The notes: generated by a model not told the origin, from the sequence alone. A stretch of DNA of 44,717 nt from Apostichopus parvimensis (GCA_000934455.1 KN886159.1:19105-63821); one strand, 5' to 3'. Counted from the stretch's first letter, positions 42,201 to 44,717 are shown. A program made the numbers and translations.

Positions 42201-42342
42201 CAGCCATTTGAACAACATTTCAAGCTGCCAGTACAGTTGGCATCAGAACTACATTCCTGAACACAAGTACCAACACTGCCCTGTGGTATTTCTGGGCAGG
42301 AGAGACTGGAGGCTGAGGGTGGCTGACTAGAAGTTTCAGAAG
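116..42342 (-). CDS. Multi-exon mosaic extracellular protein: WAP, three YWTD-propeller/EGF units, then CCP/HYR array (partial at both ends)
   Basis: Twenty-eight minus-strand exons are placed by homology to extracellular modules, GT/AG boundaries and phase agreement. Domain order is WAP, then three six-bladed YWTD propellers each closed by an LRP-type EGF, then nine CCP and three HYR domains. Exons carrying whole domains (WAP, EGF, CCP, HYR) are all phase 1-1, the signature of exon-shuffled modules. Coding exons total 5,306 bp. A signal-peptide exon upstream, one propeller-2 exon, and everything 3' of CCP9 are not visible, so it is unknown whether the protein is secreted or membrane-anchored. 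No LDLa repeats, transmembrane segment or VWA/pentraxin domain are seen. LRP5/6 and LRP4 share propeller-EGF units and SRPX/SVEP1 and selectins share CCP/HYR modules, but none has this order as far as I know. Function (matrix, protease control or immune recognition) is inference only. Confidence 0.93.
575..817 (-). CDS. Exon 27: HYR domain 3
   Basis: 243 bp, phase 1-1; acceptor tttatcag, donor [22 protein letters not shown] opens the domain, then [14 protein letters not shown], then [19 protein letters not shown]. Textbook HYR landmarks. Confidence 0.95.
940..1330. mobile_element. hAT-like MITE (948-1322) with 8-bp target duplication
   Basis: Flanked by identical GCCTAGAC copies (940-947, 1323-1330). 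Ends are CCGGGTTTCCCTAA and TTAGGGAACCCCTG, imperfect inverted repeats with hAT-like CAGGG termini. 375 bp, no coding capacity, so non-autonomous. Lies in the intron between CCP8 and HYR3. Confidence 0.85.
1438..1629 (-). CDS. Exon 26: CCP/sushi domain 8
   Basis: 192 bp, phase 1-1; acceptor ccttcacag, donor [50 protein letters not shown]. Six cysteines, type C, closest to CCP5. Confidence 0.94.
1630..4087. other. Intron, 2.46 kb, AT-rich with diverged repeats
   Basis: No exon or RNA gene seen. Contains a poly-C run near 1903, a segment (about 2195-2420) homologous to 14919-15115, loose copies of an 'aactccatacctttt' motif (near 2697 and 2880), and a doubled ACCGGTTT (3330-3353). Confidence 0.6.
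2195..2420. repeat. Dispersed repeat, copy shared with 14919-15115
   Basis: Begins GTGCAGGTCTAA and carries, in the same order as at 14.9 kb, a TTAATC motif, AACTCAACCAA-like, a CAAAxxxTTTGxCAA region and TTTCAGGCCAT-like before a CTTnTGTTTTCCTGAT-like end. Diverged but collinear; probably an old transposon. Confidence 0.55.
4088..4279 (-). CDS. Exon 25: CCP/sushi domain 7
   Basis: 192 bp, phase 1-1; acceptor gaccctcag, donor [51 protein letters not shown]. Six cysteines, type B. NGT sequon present. Confidence 0.94.
4691..4751. repeat. 12-bp tandem repeat (gtggggttgggt) beside CCP6 donor
   Basis: About four and a half copies lie 17 bases into the intron. On the coding strand this is a CA/CCC-rich repeat (CACCCAACCCCA) close to the splice donor. 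Confidence 0.85.
4768..4956 (-). CDS. Exon 24: CCP/sushi domain 6
   Basis: 189 bp, phase 1-1; acceptor ctcttcag, donor [51 protein letters not shown]. Six cysteines, type A. The donor is followed by a run of A and then a 12-bp CA/CCC repeat. Confidence 0.94.
5097..5960. repeat. 38-bp minisatellite
   Basis: Unit about 38 bp: gcaaggtggggcatggagta followed by tggtaatatgtaattatt. Regular to about 5760, then decays. Variants have longer G runs, a 'cattggtgggg' form or 'aatgaag'. It fills the intron between HYR2 and CCP6. Open frames read through it are repeat translations, not genes. Confidence 0.92.
6010..6258 (-). CDS. Exon 23: HYR domain 2
   Basis: 249 bp, phase 1-1; acceptor ctccctag, donor [19 protein letters not shown] at the start, [13 protein letters not shown] in the middle, then [21 protein letters not shown]. 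Clear HYR with the AxDxSGN...C ending. NGT and NIS sequons present. Confidence 0.95.
6259..7655. other. Intron, 1.4 kb, AT-rich
   Basis: Nothing gene-like. A purine/G-rich stretch at 7158-7222 (gagagaaggggg... ggtggggggg) may form unusual structure; the rest is AT-rich unique-looking sequence. Confidence 0.6.
7656..7850 (-). CDS. Exon 22: CCP/sushi domain 5
   Basis: 195 bp, phase 1-1; acceptor caacaccag, donor [51 protein letters not shown]. Six cysteines; type C, like CCP8. Notably GC-rich relative to the flanking intron. Confidence 0.94.
7991..8173 (-). CDS. Exon 21: CCP/sushi domain 4
   Basis: 183 bp, phase 1-1; acceptor acccccacag, donor [43 protein letters not shown]. Six cysteines; type B. 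Only 140 bp of intron separates it from CCP5, the shortest intron in the window. Confidence 0.94.
8900..9175 (+). mobile_element. LINE/SINE 3' end with CR1/L2-like tail
   Basis: AT-rich stretch ending in 'tgtaaagcgccttagagcaa', then 'aaggcgctacag' and (aaat)n. The paired GCGCCTT/AAGGCGC hairpin plus a short tandem end is typical of CR1/L2-type 3' ends and the SINEs that use them. Lies in the intron between CCP3 and CCP4. Confidence 0.65.
9240..9428 (-). CDS. Exon 20: CCP/sushi domain 3
   Basis: 189 bp, phase 1-1; acceptor tgatgtag, donor [45 protein letters not shown]: six cysteines. It shares GFRLVG with CCP6 (type A, first of a CCP triplet). Confidence 0.93.
9429..10058. other. Intron, 630 bp
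   Basis: No gene or clear repeat seen except a poly-C run at about 9626. Confidence 0.6.
10059..10298 (-). CDS. Exon 19: HYR domain 1
   Basis: 240 bp, phase 1-1; acceptor aaaacacag, donor GTGAGC. Opens SPPEFTEEC, contains [14 protein letters not shown] and [19 protein letters not shown], and closes VCSYTVNVI. These are the usual HYR landmarks: PPxFxxC, A.DNSG, A.D.AgN, C.f.v.V. Immunoglobulin-like fold linked to CCPs in SRPX, SVEP1 and hyalin. Confidence 0.94.
10585..10787. repeat. GACCGAGGAC dispersed repeat, copy A (ends at a gap)
   Basis: CA-rich start, then ccagaccgaggacccc, a middle with ccctaaccttaac, and tcaagtccttggtcag at the far end. Terminal sequences form short imperfect inverted repeats. 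Truncated by the 50-N gap at 10788-10837. Confidence 0.8.
10935..11308. mobile_element. hAT-like MITE (10943-11300) with perfect 8-bp target duplication
   Basis: 16-bp perfect terminal inverted repeats, CAGGGGTGGGCAACCT and its complement, flanked by CTCTATAT on both sides (10935-10942, 11301-11308). Subterminal GCGGCCCG motifs at both ends. 358 bp, no transposase; a non-autonomous hAT. Intronic, between HYR1 and CCP2. Confidence 0.95.
11421..11603 (-). CDS. Exon 18: CCP/sushi domain 2
   Basis: 183 bp, phase 1-1; acceptor catcaccag, donor [45 protein letters not shown]: six-cysteine CCP with the conserved GTW before the last Cys. Most like CCP4 and CCP7 (type B: begins AI(T/L)CP and ends in a split codon other than Gly). 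NAT sequon present. Confidence 0.94.
11690..11845. repeat. Short AT-rich tandem repeat (catttcataaatatgcat)
   Basis: Five or so loose copies of a 30-40 bp unit built from 'catttcat' and 'atgcatattc'. Intronic. Confidence 0.7.
11865..12441. mobile_element. Inverted-repeat element, 577 bp
   Basis: Perfect 15-bp terminal inverted repeats CCAGTTGGGACAATT / AATTGTCCCAACTGG. Homology between the arms continues imperfectly for about 85 bases (both contain GCACT..TATTGTCAGTA). No clear target duplication, no ORF. A foldback MITE or a remnant of a larger transposon. Confidence 0.75.
12608..12926 (+). mobile_element. tRNA-derived SINE abutting the CCP1 splice donor
   Basis: tRNA-like head with A-box-like segment and B box GGTTCGATTCC (12662-12672), a central 'gtgtccttgggcaagatgct' domain found in many invertebrate SINEs, then 'gtaaagcgctttgagac', 'aaagcgctatataaaa' and an ATT-rich tail. 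The tail ends at the splice donor GT (12927-12928). Confidence 0.88.
12929..13099 (-). CDS. Exon 17: CCP/sushi domain 1
   Basis: 171 bp, phase 1-1; acceptor acacacag, donor GTAAAT. Six cysteines: [29 protein letters not shown]. The donor is directly followed by the A/T tail of a SINE, giving a weaker +5 A. Begins the CCP/HYR array. Confidence 0.92.
13215..13440. repeat. GACCGAGGAC dispersed repeat, copy B
   Basis: Same order as copy A: acacacagacacg, ttcggaccgagggcccc, ccatttgttcaaatccacgt, ggaggacgtggtgattctt, ttcaagtcctcagtcag. About 10-15% diverged by eye. In the CCP1-EGF3 intron. Confidence 0.85.
13989..14117 (-). CDS. Exon 16: EGF-like domain 3
   Basis: 129 bp, phase 1-1; acceptor atttcaag, donor GTAAGT. 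Six cysteines: [12 protein letters not shown], then RQCHCEDG, then LLNC. The acceptor was chosen at ttcaag rather than the later gggag because only the former gives phase 1. This ends the propeller half of the protein. Confidence 0.93.
14640..15115 (+). repeat. Dispersed repeat, homologous to 37250-37480 (reverse) and 2195-2420
   Basis: The first part ('aaattaggcagtcactc', 'aatgtttattcat', 'aatggtcaat', 'gtgatttggacaa') is matched in the same order by the reverse complement of 37250-37480. The second part (from 14919) matches 2195-2420. Likely an old interspersed transposon. Confidence 0.8.
15129..15210 (+). mobile_element. tRNA-like SINE head
   Basis: ggggctggatagctcag resembles the 5' half and A box of a tRNA, and gggtcaaatcccattccggcc resembles the T arm with B box and 3' acceptor strand. 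The anticodon arm is disrupted, so it is not a working tRNA. Confidence 0.6.
15519..15675. repeat. Tandem 'atgcgaataat' array
   Basis: Around ten imperfect copies of an 11-bp AT-rich unit interrupted by a poly-C segment near 15600. Ends 28 bases from the exon 15 donor. Confidence 0.85.
15703..15984 (-). CDS. Exon 15: propeller 3 blades 4-5 and closing strand
   Basis: 282 bp, phase 1-1; acceptor gattttttcag, donor [20 protein letters not shown], then [17 protein letters not shown], then RLNGIAIYS. It equals exons 4 plus 5 of propeller 1 (130+145) without the intron between them. The acceptor sits next to a 53-bp minisatellite. Confidence 0.95.
15999..16742. repeat. About 53-bp minisatellite in exon 15's upstream intron
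   Basis: About 14 copies of a unit containing 'aacaagcattcttagatctg' and 'agagaatggatcttgcgtta' plus a variable A run. Starts 14 bases from the true acceptor. On the coding strand every unit contains ccattctctcag, which looks like a splice acceptor. Confidence 0.93.
17043..17170 (-). CDS. Exon 14: propeller 3 blade 3
   Basis: 128 bp, phase 2 to 1; acceptor ttcgtacag, donor [26 protein letters not shown], then NGLTIDRT. Counterpart of exons 3 and 9, but its donor lies two bases later relative to the protein, changing the phase from 2 to 1. Confidence 0.94.
17171..18503. other. Intron, 1.33 kb
   Basis: AT-rich, with one copy of the AGACACTAGTGTACAG repeat (18029-18260). Otherwise nothing recognised. 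Confidence 0.6.
18029..18260 (+). repeat. AGACACTAGTGTACAG repeat, copy 1
   Basis: Shares with 40.2-40.8 kb the blocks agacactagtgtacagtca, cggtcaatacccac, ggaaagttaactttttc, gcacgcggttt and gcgagtcttcaatgccttta in the same order. Starts with a short palindrome (ACACTAGTGT). Confidence 0.88.
18504..18666 (-). CDS. Exon 13: propeller 3 blade 2
   Basis: 163 bp, phase 1 to 2; acceptor tttaatag, donor [25 protein letters not shown], then [12 protein letters not shown] and [12 protein letters not shown]. Counterpart of exon 8. The purine-poor acceptor (aacaatttaatag) is the weakest of the set but the phase is exact. Confidence 0.94.
18667..19385. other. Intron, 719 bp
   Basis: AT-rich; no gene, RNA or repeat recognised. 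Confidence 0.6.
19386..19631 (-). CDS. Exon 12: propeller 3 blade 1
   Basis: 246 bp, phase 1-1; acceptor ctccacag, donor GTGAGT. Starts [19 protein letters not shown], a first-strand motif like that after LRP5/6 EGFs, then [19 protein letters not shown] and [10 protein letters not shown]. The best-preserved match to the LRP5/6-type DYDPVEGxIYWTD blade. Confidence 0.95.
19780..20010. repeat. GACCGAGGAC dispersed repeat, copy C (inverted relative to A, B, D)
   Basis: GT microsatellite, then attctgaccgaggacttgaa, ggtcctcggttgtgatttct, cgtcctcggaagaattcta, gtacgtggatttgaacaa and gggtcctcggtctgg, ending in another GT-rich stretch. The most complete copy. Confidence 0.88.
20623..20745 (-). CDS. 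Exon 11: EGF-like domain 2
   Basis: 123 bp, phase 1-1; acceptor aattcttag, donor GTAACA. Six cysteines: [14 protein letters not shown], then HRCYCSTGF, then RTC. Contains the LRP-type NNGxCSQLCV core. No ATG-started ORF covers it, but the frame is open and the phase fits exon 12. Confidence 0.95.
21030..21184. repeat. GACCGAGGAC dispersed repeat, copy D (truncated by gap)
   Basis: cacacacgcaaactcaaaca, then ttcagaccgaggacccc, aaatccacgtaccctaacct, ttccgaggacgtggtgattc, aaccgagga, then N. Closely similar to copy C in reverse orientation. Confidence 0.88.
21185..21739. other. Assembly gap (555 N), probable site of the missing propeller 2 blade 5 exon
   Basis: Exon 10 ends in phase 0 and EGF2 begins in phase 1, so they cannot be joined directly. 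Propeller 1 has a 145-bp phase 0 to 1 exon in this place. No such exon is visible in 20746-21184 or 21740-22995, so it most likely lies in these Ns. The left edge of the gap lies inside a dispersed repeat and the right edge inside a LINE 3' end, which may explain the assembly failure. Confidence 0.8.
21740..22035 (+). mobile_element. LINE 3' end (C-terminus of reverse transcriptase ORF plus 3' UTR)
   Basis: The first bases after the gap translate as [17 protein letters not shown] then stop, the standard C-terminal motif of CR1/L2-like non-LTR ORF2 proteins. An AT-rich 3' UTR follows, ending in 'gaataaatatctatctatt'. The rest lies in the gap or was never inserted (5' truncation is usual). Confidence 0.75.
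22996..23116 (-). CDS. Exon 10: propeller 2 blade 4 (degenerate YWTD)
   Basis: 121 bp, phase 2 to 0; acceptor tcggtag, donor GTAAGT. Counterpart of exon 4, but YWTD has become LVFGET and the body is divergent ([15 protein letters not shown]). It was recognised from position and phase: splicing to exon 9 joins CG+T as Arg. It must splice to a phase 0 exon that is not visible. Confidence 0.85.
23199..23581. mobile_element. Inverted-repeat MITE, 383 bp
   Basis: Ends carry inverted GGAATAA(A)CGAAGGCAGG followed by GATCAAAGACAA, about 28 bp with a single indel. No ORF. Target duplication not clear. In the exon 9-10 intron. Confidence 0.8.
23752..24063 (-). mobile_element. tRNA-derived SINE (serine-tRNA-like head)
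   Basis: On the minus strand, 24057-23967 reads as a tRNA-like head with ATGGCCGAGTGGATAAAGGC (A box region) and GGTTCGATTCC (B box). A 7-bp acceptor-like pairing exists, but the anticodon and T stems do not fit, so not a working tRNA. An unrelated body and a (TTA)n tail follow. Confidence 0.75.
24343..24474 (-). CDS. Exon 9: propeller 2 blade 3 to blade 4
   Basis: 132 bp, phase 2-2; acceptor atacaacag, donor GTAAGC. Starts [20 protein letters not shown] and ends [13 protein letters not shown]. It is the counterpart of exon 3 in propeller 1 (same phase, 132 versus 138 bp). Confidence 0.94.
24553..25220. repeat. Diverged tandem repeat of about 150-190 bp
   Basis: Three to four loose copies, each with 'cactcatgaatattaatgag', a 'gttgcaaagaa.atgt.cttacta' block and 'gtagtt.c.tcat..taccaa'. 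Fills much of the intron between exons 9 and 8. No exon seen in the rest (25221-26016). Confidence 0.7.
26017..26170 (-). CDS. Exon 8: propeller 2 blade 2 to blade 3
   Basis: 154 bp, phase 1 to 2; acceptor gtcaatcag, donor GTAAGC. Starts [18 protein letters not shown], a strong class B repeat, then [11 protein letters not shown] and [12 protein letters not shown]. Phase matches both neighbours. Confidence 0.95.
26832..26948. repeat. Penelope-like element fragment, copy shared with 39.8 kb
   Basis: actgttagcaaactgcttat, gagagcctgtgtaagagaat, then ggcctgacgtttcgatccta and ggatcttcttcaaaggct. The minus strand reads as a degenerate hammerhead-like core (TTGAAGA, a 6-bp stem, GAAACGTC). Confidence 0.7.
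27108..27377 (-). CDS. Exon 7: propeller 2 blade 1
   Basis: 270 bp, phase 1-1; acceptor tcgacag, donor GTATGT. Contains [11 protein letters not shown] at the start, as is typical of the first strand after an LRP EGF, then [19 protein letters not shown] and a repeat body ending in SVEG. The YWTD motif is diverged to AFFSD. Confidence 0.93.
27378..28263. other. Intron, 886 bp, possible DNA-transposon remnant
   Basis: A TAGCTCAACTA motif occurs near both 27571 and 28131; the second is followed by its own inverse (AGTTGAGCTA). Between them lie a (GACA)n tract and unique-looking sequence. This could be an old element with inverted ends, but I cannot show its limits. Confidence 0.4.
28264..28377 (-). 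CDS. Exon 6: EGF-like domain 1
   Basis: 114 bp, phase 1-1; acceptor ccttcacag, donor GTAAGG. Six cysteines in LRP-type spacing: [10 protein letters not shown], then YKCVCGQGY, then NRTC. Such EGFs pack against the bottom of the preceding YWTD propeller. No calcium-binding DxNE signature. Confidence 0.95.
28378..29300. other. Intron, 923 bp, with a G-run cluster
   Basis: Contains four or more G runs at 28696-28732 on the plus strand (C runs on the coding strand). Nothing else recognised. Confidence 0.6.
29301..29445 (-). CDS. Exon 5: propeller 1 blade 5 and closing strand
   Basis: 145 bp, phase 0 to 1; acceptor tcttccag, donor GTGAGT. Begins [18 protein letters not shown] and ends RPHGITTYG then a linker into EGF1. 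Its counterpart in propeller 2 is the exon missing from this assembly. An NRT sequon is present. Confidence 0.94.
29688..30135 (+). mobile_element. LINE 3' end (CR1/L2-like)
   Basis: Short translated motif [18 protein letters not shown], typical of the extreme C-terminus of CR1/L2 ORF2. A T-rich 3' UTR follows, then gtaaagcgcctagaggcctt, tggcgctatatta and (tta)n. Confidence 0.75.
30255..30986 (+). pseudogene. 5'-truncated CR1/L2-type LINE ORF2 fragment
   Basis: Frame with [17 protein letters not shown], then [19 protein letters not shown] and [15 protein letters not shown], the C-terminal region of CR1/L2-like reverse transcriptases. A frameshift near 30560 moves to [20 protein letters not shown], and a stop follows MHPV near 30735. 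The 3' end is gcgctatataaaagaa plus (att)n. A dead copy in the intron between exons 5 and 4. Confidence 0.9.
31029..31158 (-). CDS. Exon 4: propeller 1 blade 4 to blade 5
   Basis: 130 bp, phase 2 to 0; acceptor ttttccccag, donor GTAAGT. Begins [11 protein letters not shown], continues through [12 protein letters not shown] and ends FFDVTPFQ. Typical LDL-receptor class B repeat: YW(T/V)D, then SLDG(S/T)NR. Confidence 0.95.
31185..31985. repeat. About 60-bp minisatellite
   Basis: Around 12 copies of a 58-66 bp unit: ctgctatagtcacagacacc, tccaaaactagaactatata, gataaatgtatcactatatg. One further copy stands alone near 32250-32330. Open frames here are repeat artefacts. Confidence 0.93.
31986..32665. 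repeat. Local duplications in the exon 4-3 intron
   Basis: 'ttactttacctacaaccact' to 'acttcccat' occurs near 32005 and 32350, each followed by 'gtatactgtggcat'. Separately, 'cctcctagcatggaaggtat' to 'cacctacaggtcccc' occurs near 32505 and 32601. Imperfect segmental copies, no gene. Confidence 0.8.
32946..33083 (-). CDS. Exon 3: propeller 1 blade 3 to blade 4
   Basis: 138 bp, phase 2-2; acceptor ctgcttcag, donor GTGAGT. Translates as HMYWTDWG followed by a blade body with an NAT sequon and ends in [12 protein letters not shown], the conserved start of the next blade. Phase matches exon 2 (GG+G gives Gly). Too embedded in other frames to have appeared as a long ORF. Confidence 0.95.
33147..33380 (+). 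mobile_element. tRNA-derived SINE, family 2 copy 1
   Basis: Head ggagtgttagctcagtggtt (A box), ggttcgagtcactcc (B box), then a body with 'agagactgacttcggtcagc', 'gataagccaatgaggcttct' and 'cttgcagga', ending in catacataca. Near-identical in order to 36049-36289. Confidence 0.9.
34282..34514. repeat. (GGAC)n microsatellite with a 50-N gap
   Basis: Pure GGAC repeats on both sides of the gap at 34374-34423, with GGAT/GGAA variants at the edges. True length unknown. Arg-Pro-Ser-Val and Asp-Gly-Arg-Thr repeat frames on both strands are artefacts. Confidence 0.97.
34580..34954. mobile_element. hAT-like MITE (34586-34948)
   Basis: Ends CAGGGATGTGTCC and GGGCACATCCCTG are inverted repeats with one mismatch. 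ATGTTG flanks both ends (34580-34585, 34949-34954). The left end has three direct CCGCCCAGCACT motifs. 363 bp, no transposase. Confidence 0.85.
36049..36289 (+). mobile_element. tRNA-derived SINE, family 2 copy 2
   Basis: Same structure as 33147-33380 with an intact B box ggttcgagtcactcc. The A box reads agctaagtgg instead of agctcagtgg. Ends in an A run plus catacatac. In the same intron and orientation as copy 1. Confidence 0.9.
37250..37480 (-). repeat. Dispersed repeat, reverse copy of 14640-14860
   Basis: Its reverse complement contains aaattaggcagtcactc, aatgtttattcat, aaatgaaactagaat, aatggtcaat and gtgatttggacaa in the same order and spacing as the 14.6 kb copy. Confidence 0.8.
39104..39560 (-). 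CDS. Exon 2: linker plus propeller 1 blades 1-2
   Basis: 457 bp, phase 1 to 2; acceptor cacttgcag, donor GTAAGT. About 45 residues of acidic/polar linker with an NTT glycosylation sequon are followed by blade 1 ([15 protein letters not shown]) and blade 2 ([15 protein letters not shown]), then the start of blade 3 ([12 protein letters not shown]). In propeller 2 an intron separates blades 1 and 2 at the matching EG position; here it is absent. The reading frame continues open 43 bp upstream of the acceptor into intron, giving a signal-peptide-like but probably artefactual start. Confidence 0.95.
39762..39945. repeat. Penelope-like fragment with 54-bp near-perfect palindrome
   Basis: 39762-39879 repeats the 26.83-26.95 kb sequence. 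39824-39877 and 39892-39945 are inverted copies, 52 of 54 bases identical, around a 14-base A-rich spacer. Each arm carries the gatcct-gct-aggatc stem and GAAACGTC of a hammerhead-like core. Confidence 0.85.
40191..40463 (+). repeat. AGACACTAGTGTACAG repeat, copy 2
   Basis: Begins ggagatacaacattgcctta and continues through agacactagtgtacagtca, ggaaagttaactttttc and cgagtcttcaatgccttta. Directly followed 28 bp later by copy 3 in the same orientation. Confidence 0.92.
40491..40771 (+). repeat. AGACACTAGTGTACAG repeat, copy 3
   Basis: Very similar to copy 2, including the aggagatacaacatcgcctt start and the gcgagtcttcagtgccttta end. The pair looks like a local tandem duplication or a double insertion. 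Confidence 0.92.
40772..42165. other. Intron part, 1.4 kb
   Basis: No gene seen. Contains C-rich runs at 41101-41127 and 41946-41958. Otherwise AT-rich. Confidence 0.6.
42166..42342 (-). CDS. Exon 1 (first visible): WAP four-disulfide core domain
   Basis: 177 bp, phase 1-1. A Ser/Thr-rich lead (about 17 residues) precedes a WAP core with eight cysteines in canonical spacing, including the hallmark KCCSNGCG followed by MTC. Acceptor is ttccacag, donor is GGTATT after ATCAG. WAP domains often inhibit serine proteases or are antimicrobial, but the inhibitory loop alone does not show a target. An earlier exon ending in phase 1 with the signal peptide is required and was not found. Confidence 0.93.
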
Positions 42343-44717
42343 CTGTGGAAGAAAAACAGTTTGAAAAATGAGTACAACAAATATATAGCAATTAGCTATA
42401 TGTGGTAGAGAGCTTTACAGCCTATAGGTAGCAGTCCATTCACAATGCTTATCTTAATTATGTAAACATACCCTTATAAACATAACCTTTTAACCATAAA
42501 CATAAACCTTATAAACATAAACATAACCTTATGTAAACATAACCAAGTAAATATTGTTATTAATGAGACTATAAGACAAGAAAGATGCCACAAGGCTTAA
42601 AGCAGCATTTTGCGTCCTTTTCTTTGATTTTTCTCAACCTCACTCATGACTCCACTATGCCATAACGACATACATAACTAGCTTATCTATTTAAATCTTA
42701 CTTCAAATGGTGGCATGAAAGTCGAAAAATTTGCAACTTTCAACTTGTTTTTCTCCAAGATATTTTCCGTTGGGATCGCCCATAATATGAATATTTAAAC
42801 ACTACGAACGTCATTGACCAATAGGCCTACGTAATACAACACCATTCTTGATTTGTACGTGTACAGTCTATGTGGCAGTTGTACCCACTGATCTGTCCAC
42901 CAACAGATCAGTGAGTTGTACCAGGGAGTTCCATAACAACTCCCTGGTTGTACCAACGCAAAGTCTTGAATCTATTTTTAGCAACGGCTCATAACTAAAC
43001 CTGCATCTCTGATGGTTGAATTCAAACTAGTGGGTGTGGGAAAACTGTATGCGATTAATTTTAACTGTGGAACTTGTCTTGGACACTTTTCTCATTATCT
43101 GCAAATATCCTTAATTACTCGCCAATTAACGTTGTTGGCAGGGAGAAACTTGGCTAATATCTTAAGTTTGCTGTTTTGTGATTGATATATGTAAAAAACT
43201 CGATGGATGCATGTCAAAAAAGTAGAAAACGGCGACCAAACGCAAAATGCTGCTTTAATACCGAATTCCCTCTCTATAAGAAATGGATCAATTCCCATTC
43301 ATCACCTTTGATACTTAATTTGTGGTCAGGGTGAGAAACAGAACTTAATTAGGAATAGGGCTGGAGTAAGGGGTTAGGACTATTTTATTCTGGTTAGTAG
43401 GATGAGGGCTATAGGGGTTAGCCTTATCACATGCTAGCCTGGGTTAGATCGTGCTACAGAAGCAGCTGATTTTCAATTCCCCAGAGAACTAGTTGCAAAC
43501 TTGAAGAATCACACACTTTTCTGGTCAAACCCTACAGCGAGTTGTGGATTACGCATCTCCTTGAGACGAAAAAAAAGAAGGATACTGCAAATTCAGACTG
43601 CCATGATTGATTTCTCCCAACAAAAATGAAAAAGAAATGAAAAAATGTAAAATAACACTCATTTTGTAAAACCATACATGTTTTCAAACTAAATGTGGCA
43701 ATTATTCCGCAGTTTAGACATTTCAAAAAAGTTGCGATCATTTGAAACACTGGGTGTCTATAACTCACTGTACTGTCGGATGTTCAGTCATTTTTATACT
43801 AACTTAGAATAGCAACGGCATGATGAAATATTCTTGCTTCTGTAGGACTACGCCTAGCCCGAACGACTGGAATATTACCATGTACATTTTTCGCGAAAGC
43901 GGTCTTTATGCAATGAGCAGATATACAAGTTACTCTGTTACCGTAGTCTTGACATAAAAGGAGATCAACATACCAGATAGTACTGCTTTAATTTGCTAAT
44001 CTTTAAACACTAAATACAATGATCGCAAGAAGCATACGAAACTCTCTATAATAGATTTTTATGAAATATGAGAAGAAAGTTACGTTTTGTCCGCTTTCTG
44101 AACTATTTCGTTGATTAAAAACTGCGATTGCACCCTCTACTAACTAGTAGAAAGTTCTGATGATCGCGCATGCAGGACCCTATTTAATAACCTAACTTGT
44201 TGATTCGGTGATGGGGGAGGATCGAGGGTGGCAGTGGGATCCCAAAATATCCCCAAGGAAGGTTATTTAAACCTTGCAGTTACTTGGGGTCCACGAACTT
44301 TAAATTTTGGTAGGTTTACCACGACGAAGAAGGGACGTTTCCTCAATAAGGAAATAAATTACTGAAATTACTAACCAATGTTTGAACTATAATAACGACT
44401 TTCTCTTTTATCACACAGTTACACTGTATAGCTATTTGAAAGACAAGGTACATGGGATCATAACGTTTGTTTCCTGGGTGAGAGTCAATTTGCAATCTGC
44501 AGAGGTTTCATACAACGTACGTGCACGTGTAATACCCAGCTGTTGATCGCAGGGACGGATAGTTAAACGATTATAAACGTGGTAGGGGGGGGGGAGGGGC
44601 GTAGTTCGCTGGATTCCAACAGCGATTTTATGGTGGCGGATCCCACCCCCCAGCTCTTCATAGAGCTATAGTCGACAAAATTAAGGAAATTTTAAATTCA
44701 ACCATAACCGTCCTGAC
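42343..44717. other. Upstream intron or 5' region, 2.4 kb
   Basis: No signal-peptide exon ending in phase 1 could be supported. Holds a 'taaacataacctt' array (42465-42545) and two adjacent hairpins (42886-42949). C/G runs near 44584-44597. The promoter may lie above the window. Confidence 0.55.
42886..42949. repeat. Two adjacent hairpins
   Basis: cactgatctgt-ccacca-acagatcagtg (42886-42913, perfect 11-bp arms), then accagggagtt-ccataac-aactccctggt with flanking gttgta repeats. No ORF or tRNA homology. Confidence 0.8.

Noticed and set aside
43532-43768. ORF with hydrophobic stretches as the signal-peptide exon
   Set aside because: No N-terminal hydrophobic core with a cleavage site, and no phase 1 donor in the right place.
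1-44717. CRISPR array or prokaryotic operon
   Set aside because: The tandem repeats lack the spacer pattern, and spliced extracellular-domain exons, SINEs and LINEs show a eukaryotic genome.

Overview
The window is eukaryotic nuclear DNA, almost certainly from a marine invertebrate deuterostome. An echinoderm, possibly a sea cucumber, is my best guess from the repeat content and gene style; I cannot prove it from the sequence. It holds one very large minus-strand gene whose small, GC-richer exons are scattered through AT-rich introns full of transposon fragments, SINEs, MITEs and minisatellites. I see no convincing second protein gene. There are three runs of N (10788-10837, 21185-21739, 34374-34423).

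The gene reads from high to low coordinates. I could place 28 exons (about 5.3 kb of coding sequence, about 1,770 residues) with consensus splice sites and matching phases at every junction except one, where an exon of propeller 2 is missing; it probably lies in the 555-base gap. The domain order is: a WAP four-disulfide core (42.2-42.3 kb); YWTD propeller 1 plus EGF1 (39.6-28.3 kb); propeller 2 plus EGF2 (27.4-20.6 kb); propeller 3 plus EGF3 (19.6-14.0 kb); then an array of CCP/sushi and HYR domains (13.1-0.1 kb) in the order CCP-CCP-HYR, CCP-CCP-CCP-HYR, CCP-CCP-CCP-HYR, CCP. The signal-peptide exon is not found (it should lie above 42342) and the 3' end lies below position 1. The propeller-EGF modules are LRP/LDL-receptor-like, and the six-cysteine CCPs resemble selectin-type sushi domains. 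I do not recognise the combination as a named family.

Introns: the 5' introns (42.3-33 kb) hold a Penelope-like perfect-arm palindrome, a tandem pair of about 275-bp repeats, two copies of one tRNA-derived SINE, a hAT-like MITE and a GGAC microsatellite. The middle introns (33-14 kb) hold minisatellites, LINE 3' ends, a further SINE, an inverted-repeat element and the large gap. The 3' introns hold two hAT MITEs with 8-bp target duplications, a SINE whose tail touches a splice donor, a 577-bp inverted-repeat element and a 38-bp minisatellite. All plus-strand open frames are accounted for by intron, repeat or antisense-of-exon sequence.

Probable role (inference): a secreted or cell-surface mosaic protein working outside the cell, combining a possible protease-inhibitor domain, ligand-binding propellers and complement/adhesion-type modules.
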